Shown here: positions 8,402 through 11,743 of the stretch, one piece after another
Position numbering within the stretch: position 1 is the stretch's first letter
Layout of the letters: each line of letters starts with the position of its first letter
DNA from: Alphaproteobacteria bacterium
GTDB lineage: Bacteria > Pseudomonadota > Alphaproteobacteria > Rhodospirillales > Rhodospirillaceae
NCBI GenBank assembly: GCA_015228695.1
Contig: JADGDA010000053.1
Location: 1 to 11,743 of the forward strand
Length of the DNA stretch: 11,743 bases
Direction of reading: 5' to 3'
Notes under the pieces: model-generated
What the model was told of the DNA's origin: nothing
Databases searched by the model: none
What the model saw: the letters and a program-made list of their open reading frames with translations, nothing else
Program-made: the position numbers and the translations under genes

Positions 8402-9574
8402 ATGACCCAAGACATCACAGTCCCGACCCTGGGCGAATCCGTCACCGAGGCCACCGTGGCCAAGTGGTTCAAGGCCGTCGGCGACTCCATCCGGGCCGAC
8501 GAGCCCCTGGTGGAACTGGAAACCGACAAGGTGACCGTCGAGGTCTCGGCCCCCAACGCGGGCGTTCTCACGCACATCATGGCCGAAACCGGAGCCATCG
8601 TGGCGGTCGGAGCCTTGCTCGGGCGGGTCGCGGTGAGCACGGCCAAGGGGGCTCCCCCCCCTCCCGTGGTACCAACTCCTCCGGCTCCGGCGGCGGTGGC
8701 CGTCGCGGCGGCCCCGGAGCATCCCCTGTCGCCCGCCGTGCGCAGGATCGTGACGGAAGGGGGCCTCGACGCCAGCGCCATCCCGGCGACGGGCAAGGAC
8801 GGCCGCCTCACCAAGGAGGATGTGGTCAACTTCCAGGCCGCACCGCCGCCGCCGCCCGCAGCCGCCGCCGCCCCGCGCGAGGAGCGGGTGCCCATGACGC
8901 GCCTGCGGCGGCGCATCGCCGAGCGGCTGAAGGAAGCCCAGAACACCGCCGCCATGCTGACCACCTTCAACGAGGTGGACATGACCGGAATCCTGGCCTT
9001 GCGCGACCGTTACCGCGAGTCCTTCGAAAAGCGGCACGGGGTGCGGGTCGGCTTCATGTCCTTCTTCGTCAAGGCCTGCGTCGCCGCGCTGAAGGAGTTT
9101 CCGGCGGTCAACGCCTCCATCGACGGCAACGATCTCGTCTACAAGAATCACTACGACATCGGCGTCGCGGTCGGAACCGCCCAGGGGCTGGTGGTGCCGG
9201 TGGTGCGCGGCGCGGACGCGCTGTCCTTCGCCGAGGTGGAGAAGACCATTGGCCTGCTCGGCCACAAGGCCCGCGACGGCAAGCTGTCCATGGACGAGTT
9301 GACCGGGGGCACCTTCACCATCACCAACGGCGGGGTTTACGGCTCGCTGATGTCGACTCCGATCCTGAACCCGCCCCAGTCGGGCATCCTGGGCATGCAC
9401 AAGGTCCAGCAGCGCCCGATGGTCATGGCCGACGGCGCCATCCAGGCGCGGCCGATGATGTACATCGCGCTTTCCTATGACCACCGGGTGATCGACGGGC
9501 GCGAGGCGGTGTCGTTTCTGGTCCGGGTCAAGGAGTCCTGCGAGGACCCGGCTCGGTTGCTGTTGGATGTATGA
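8402..9574 (+). CDS. sucB: 2-oxoglutarate dehydrogenase E2, dihydrolipoamide succinyltransferase
   Basis: Core of the 2-oxoglutarate dehydrogenase complex; transfers succinyl from lipoyl to CoA. It is 390 residues long. The lipoyl domain spans 1-78, with the lipoylated lysine K43 in ETDKVTVEV. A Pro/Ala swinging linker runs from 83 to 106. The peripheral-subunit-binding domain at about 107-145 (LSPAVRRIV, GRLTKEDV) holds E1/E3. A second linker of Pro then Ala residues lies at 147-158, and the acyltransferase domain runs to the end with catalytic H361 and D365 in SYDHRVIDG. The frame is open upstream to an ATG at 8213 inside sucA. I place the start at 8402 because the family begins exactly at the lipoyl domain and GAGGA sits 5 nt upstream. 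One lipoyl domain is normal for this enzyme. Confidence 0.96.
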   Translation: MTQDITVPTLGESVTEATVAKWFKAVGDSIRADEPLVELETDKVTVEVSAPNAGVLTHIMAETGAIVAVGALLGRVAVSTAKGAPPPPVVPTPPAPAAVAVAAAPEHPLSPAVRRIVTEGGLDASAIPATGKDGRLTKEDVVNFQAAPPPPPAAAAAPREERVPMTRLRRRIAERLKEAQNTAAMLTTFNEVDMTGILALRDRYRESFEKRHGVRVGFMSFFVKACVAALKEFPAVNASIDGNDLVYKNHYDIGVAVGTAQGLVVPVVRGADALSFAEVEKTIGLLGHKARDGKLSMDELTGGTFTITNGGVYGSLMSTPILNPPQSGILGMHKVQQRPMVMADGAIQARPMMYIALSYDHRVIDGREAVSFLVRVKESCEDPARLLLDV

Positions 9575-9601
9575 CGCGCCCCACGACGAAAGAGGAATCA
9601 G

Positions 9602-10981
9602 ATGGCCTATGACCTGATCGTTGTCGGCGGCGGACCCGGCGGATATGTGTGCGCCATTCGCGCGGCGCAGTTGGGCATGAAGGTGGCCTGCGTGGAAAAG
9701 CGGGACACCCTGGGGGGGACCTGCCTCAACGTCGGCTGCATTCCCTCCAAGGCGCTGCTGCAATCGTCCCATCTGTTCGAAATGGCCGGTCATGGGTTCT
9801 CCGCCCACGGCATCAAGGTCGATGGCTTGGCCGCCGACCTTGACGTCATGATGGGGCGCAAGGCCAAGGTGGTGGACGAGTTGACCAAGGGCATCGCGTT
9901 CCTGTTCCGCAAGAACAAGGTGGACCATGTGCACGGGACCGCCCGCGTCGTCTCCGCCCACGAGGTCGTCGTCGGCGACAGGCGTCTGCAAACCAAGGCC
10001 GTCGTCATCGCCACCGGATCGGAATCGGCTCCTCTTCCGGGCGTCGATGTGGACGAGGAGCGGATCGTCACCTCCACGGGGGCGTTGTCCCTGACCTCCG
10101 TGCCGAGGAAAATGGTGGTCATCGGCGCCGGAGTGATCGGCCTGGAACTGGGATCGGTCTGGCGTCGTCTCGGGGCCGAGGTGACGGTGGTCGAGTTCCT
10201 CGATTTCATCCTCCCCCCCATGGACGGCGAAGTCCGCAAGATCATGCTCCGCCTCCTGCAAAGACAGGGGATGGCGTTCCGGCTGGGGCACTCGGTCACC
10301 GCCGCCGTCCGCGAGGGCGAGGGAGTGAAGGTGACGGTGGAGCCGGTTCAGGGCGGCGGCGCGGAGACCCTGGCCGCCGACATCGTGCTTTTGGCCATCG
10401 GCCGCCGTCCCCATGCCGAGGGTCTCGACGCGCTGAAGCTGGACCGCGACCCGCGCGGGTTCATCGTCGTGGACCGGCGTTTTTGCACCAACATTCCCGG
10501 TATTCACGCCATCGGCGACGTGATCGGCGGCGCCATGCTCGCCCACAAGGCCGAGGACGAGGGCGTCGCCGTCGCGGAAATCCTGGCGGGCGGGGCCGGG
10601 CATGTGAATTACGACGTGATTCCCTCGGTAGTCTATACATGGCCCGAGGTCGGGGCCGTCGGCCGCACCGAGGAGCAACTGAAGGAAGCGGGCATCGCCT
10701 TTACCGTCGGCAAATTCCCCTTCTCCGCCAACGCGCGCGCCAAGTGCAACGCCGATGCCGACGGCTTCGCCAAAATCCTGGCTGACGCCCGGACGGATCG
10801 GATTCTCGGAGCCCATATCGTCGGCCCCCAGGCGGGCGACCTGATCGCCGAGGTCTCCGTGGCCATGGAATTCGGGGCCTCGGCCGAGGACATCGCCCGT
10901 TCCTGCCACGCCCATCCCAGTCTGGCCGAGGCCGTCAGGGAAGCCGCCCTCGCGGTCGCGGGGCGGGCGGTGCACGCTTGA
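9602..10981 (+). CDS. lpd: Dihydrolipoamide dehydrogenase (E3)
   Basis: FAD-dependent E3 that reoxidises dihydrolipoyl groups and reduces NAD+. At 459 residues it has normal length. The FAD loop is GGGPGGYVCAIRA at 9-21. The redox disulphide is C41/C46 in GGTCLNVGCIPSK. The NAD-binding loop is GAGVIGLELGS at 175-185, and the second FAD motif is HAIGDVIGG at 302-310. The C-terminal catalytic pair H438/E443 in HAHPSLAE is intact. AGAGGA 5-6 nt upstream of the ATG supports the start, 27 nt after sucB. Its place beside sucAB makes it the E3 of the 2-oxoglutarate complex. Whether it also serves pyruvate dehydrogenase cannot be told here. The TGA overlaps the next gene's ATG. Confidence 0.96.
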   Translation: MAYDLIVVGGGPGGYVCAIRAAQLGMKVACVEKRDTLGGTCLNVGCIPSKALLQSSHLFEMAGHGFSAHGIKVDGLAADLDVMMGRKAKVVDELTKGIAFLFRKNKVDHVHGTARVVSAHEVVVGDRRLQTKAVVIATGSESAPLPGVDVDEERIVTSTGALSLTSVPRKMVVIGAGVIGLELGSVWRRLGAEVTVVEFLDFILPPMDGEVRKIMLRLLQRQGMAFRLGHSVTAAVREGEGVKVTVEPVQGGGAETLAADIVLLAIGRRPHAEGLDALKLDRDPRGFIVVDRRFCTNIPGIHAIGDVIGGAMLAHKAEDEGVAVAEILAGGAGHVNYDVIPSVVYTWPEVGAVGRTEEQLKEAGIAFTVGKFPFSANARAKCNADADGFAKILADARTDRILGAHIVGPQAGDLIAEVSVAMEFGASAEDIARSCHAHPSLAEAVREAALAVAGRAVHA

Positions 10982-11385
10982 TGCCGGCGGGAAAGCAGCC
11001 CGCTCCGGACGCGCGGAGTTCCGCGCTCAGGTGCGTGGACAATCCCGGAGGGCGGCGGGAATACGTGGTCAGTCTGTCCGGGCGCGTCGGCCTCGGCGCG
11101 GCCTCGGCGGCGCGGGACGCCTCCGTTTCCGTCCGCTACGTGCCGGCCGGGCTTTTGCTGGTGCCGGAGACGTTGAACGCCTATCTGGACGCCGTCGGGC
11201 GCGTGTCGTGGGCAACACTGGAGGCGGCGGCCCTCGCCGTAGTGGACGACATGTTCGCCACCTTGTCTCCGCGTTGGGTCCAGGTGGTGATGACCGCCTC
11301 GGGGACCCCGCACGAGGTCGTGGCCGAGGAACGGCAACCGCGCTGGGACAACGCGCACCTGACGTCCCGTTTGCGGCCGTACTAA
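10981..11385 (+). CDS. QueF-like T-fold protein lacking the catalytic cysteine
   Basis: A 134-residue protein. Residues 26-103 follow the order of landmarks in QueF, the preQ0 nitrile reductase of queuosine synthesis: REYVV at 26-30, VRYVP at 51-55, an S/T-L-x-x-YL helix as TLNAYLD at 64-70, VVDDM at 87-91 and SPRWVQV at 96-102. The QueF catalytic block (Cys in C-P-x-T-G-Q-P-D-F) should lie near 34-48, but that stretch reads GRVGLGAASAARDAS. The only cysteine is C18, before the domain. The substrate-binding FHE motif reads roughly WATLE. So the fold is probably T-fold/QueF-like, but reductase activity is unlikely. The start ATG overlaps the lpd stop (TGATG); a TTG one codon upstream is possible. 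No good Shine-Dalgarno is seen, which implies coupling to lpd. The family call is inferred from motif spacing; the function is unknown. Confidence 0.75.
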   Translation: MPAGKQPAPDARSSALRCVDNPGGRREYVVSLSGRVGLGAASAARDASVSVRYVPAGLLLVPETLNAYLDAVGRVSWATLEAAALAVVDDMFATLSPRWVQVVMTASGTPHEVVAEERQPRWDNAHLTSRLRPY

Positions 11386-11396
11386 TTCCGATTTGG

Positions 11397-11415
11397 TTGC
11401 GGCCAAAGGCCGCAA
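11397..11415 (+). terminator. GC-rich hairpin after the TCA operon, possible terminator
   Basis: TTGCGGCC (11397-11404) and GGCCGCAA (11408-11415) form a perfect 8-bp stem with an AAA loop, 11 nt after the stop of the QueF-like gene and 23 nt before the J-domain gene. Position and stability fit an operon-end terminator. However, it is followed by TGTGACCCCTTG and not a U-run, so it is either a weak or U-less terminator or a 3' stabilising hairpin. Confidence 0.4.
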
Positions 11416-11438
11416 TGTGACCCCTTGCTTAGGCCGAC

Positions 11439-11743
11439 ATGACGACCCCGGCACATGATCCCAAGGGATACTACGCGATCCTGGAGCTTGGCTTCGACGC
11501 CGACGCCGAGGCCGTCAAGGCCGCTTACCGGTCGCTGGCCAAGGTTCTGCACCCCGACCACAACAGCGCTCCCGACGCGGTCGCCCGGTTTCAACGCCTC
11601 AACGAGGCCTATCAGGTCCTGGGCGACGCCCGTCGCCGCGCGCTCTACGACGCCCGCCGGGAGGCGGCGGCCAAGGCCGAGAAAGCCCCCCGCAACGGTC
11701 CCGAGGCCGAACCGAGAAAGGCCGCCTCCCCTCCTCCTCCGCC
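11439..11743 (+). CDS. J-domain (DnaJ-like) protein, N-terminal part
   Basis: Starts at ATG 11439 and runs open off the right edge (101 full codons visible). Residues 8-72 are a J domain: GYYAILELG at 10-18, the helix AVKAAYRSLAK at 25-35, the Hsp70-stimulating HPD at 38-40, and F-Q-R-L-N-E-A-Y-Q-V-L-G-D with LYDARR at its end. J domains recruit and activate DnaK-type ATPases. After it comes an Ala/Lys/Glu/Pro-rich low-complexity linker ending in a proline run, unlike the Gly/Phe region and zinc fingers of true DnaJ. This is therefore more likely a specialised J-protein whose rest lies outside the window. An in-frame TAG at 11430-11432 excludes an upstream start. The Shine-Dalgarno is poor (AGG at 11431). 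Confidence 0.88.
   Translation, partial: MTTPAHDPKGYYAILELGFDADAEAVKAAYRSLAKVLHPDHNSAPDAVARFQRLNEAYQVLGDARRRALYDARREAAAKAEKAPRNGPEAEPRKAASPPPP

Noticed and set aside
8222..10975. Very long minus-strand open frame (917 codons) opposite sucB and lpd, with similar ones opposite mdh (2036-3307), sucC (3286-4581) and sucA (5529-7238).
   Set aside because: They lie antisense to intact, motif-complete enzymes. Their products are His/Gly/Asp-rich with no recognisable domains, the usual shadow of GC-rich codons.

Overview
This window looks like chromosomal DNA from a high-GC alphaproteobacterium. The gene order mdh-sucC-sucD-sucA-sucB-lpd and the lactate-dehydrogenase-like malate dehydrogenase are typical of that class. 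A Rhodospirillales relative such as the Magnetospirillum or Rhodospirillum group fits, but the exact taxon is inference. No plasmid, phage, transposase, CRISPR, rRNA or convincing tRNA signal was found.

Layout. Positions 1-131 hold the last 42 codons of an unrecognised plus-strand gene. Convergent to it, on the minus strand (206-1912), is a B12-binding-type radical SAM protein with a C-terminal four-cysteine ribbon. Its 3' half is clearly AT-richer than the rest of the window. A 414-bp divergent intergenic region (1913-2326) follows. It holds a perfect 37-bp palindrome (REP/MITE-like), a GGAATC-N7-GATTCC dyad, and three small hairpins ahead of mdh.

From 2327 to 11385 runs one dense plus-strand operon: mdh, sucC, sucD, sucA, sucB, lpd and a small QueF-like gene. 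Gaps between these genes run from a 1-nt overlap to 52 nt. The first six genes encode consecutive TCA-cycle steps. SucA, SucB and Lpd form the 2-oxoglutarate dehydrogenase complex, which makes succinyl-CoA. SucCD converts succinyl-CoA to succinate with nucleotide triphosphate formation. Mdh oxidises malate to oxaloacetate. All six keep their catalytic motifs and look intact.

The seventh gene (10981-11385) is the most interesting item. It encodes a 134-residue protein whose core resembles the T-fold of the queuosine enzyme QueF (preQ0 reductase), but the catalytic cysteine motif is missing. Its start codon overlaps the lpd stop codon (TGATG), so it is probably translationally coupled to lpd. 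A GC-rich hairpin (11397-11415) follows, then the start of a J-domain (DnaJ-like) protein that runs off the window at 11743.

The window is mainly ordinary central metabolism. The points worth a second look are the QueF-like protein, the compositionally mosaic radical SAM gene, the palindrome, and the structured leader of the TCA operon.
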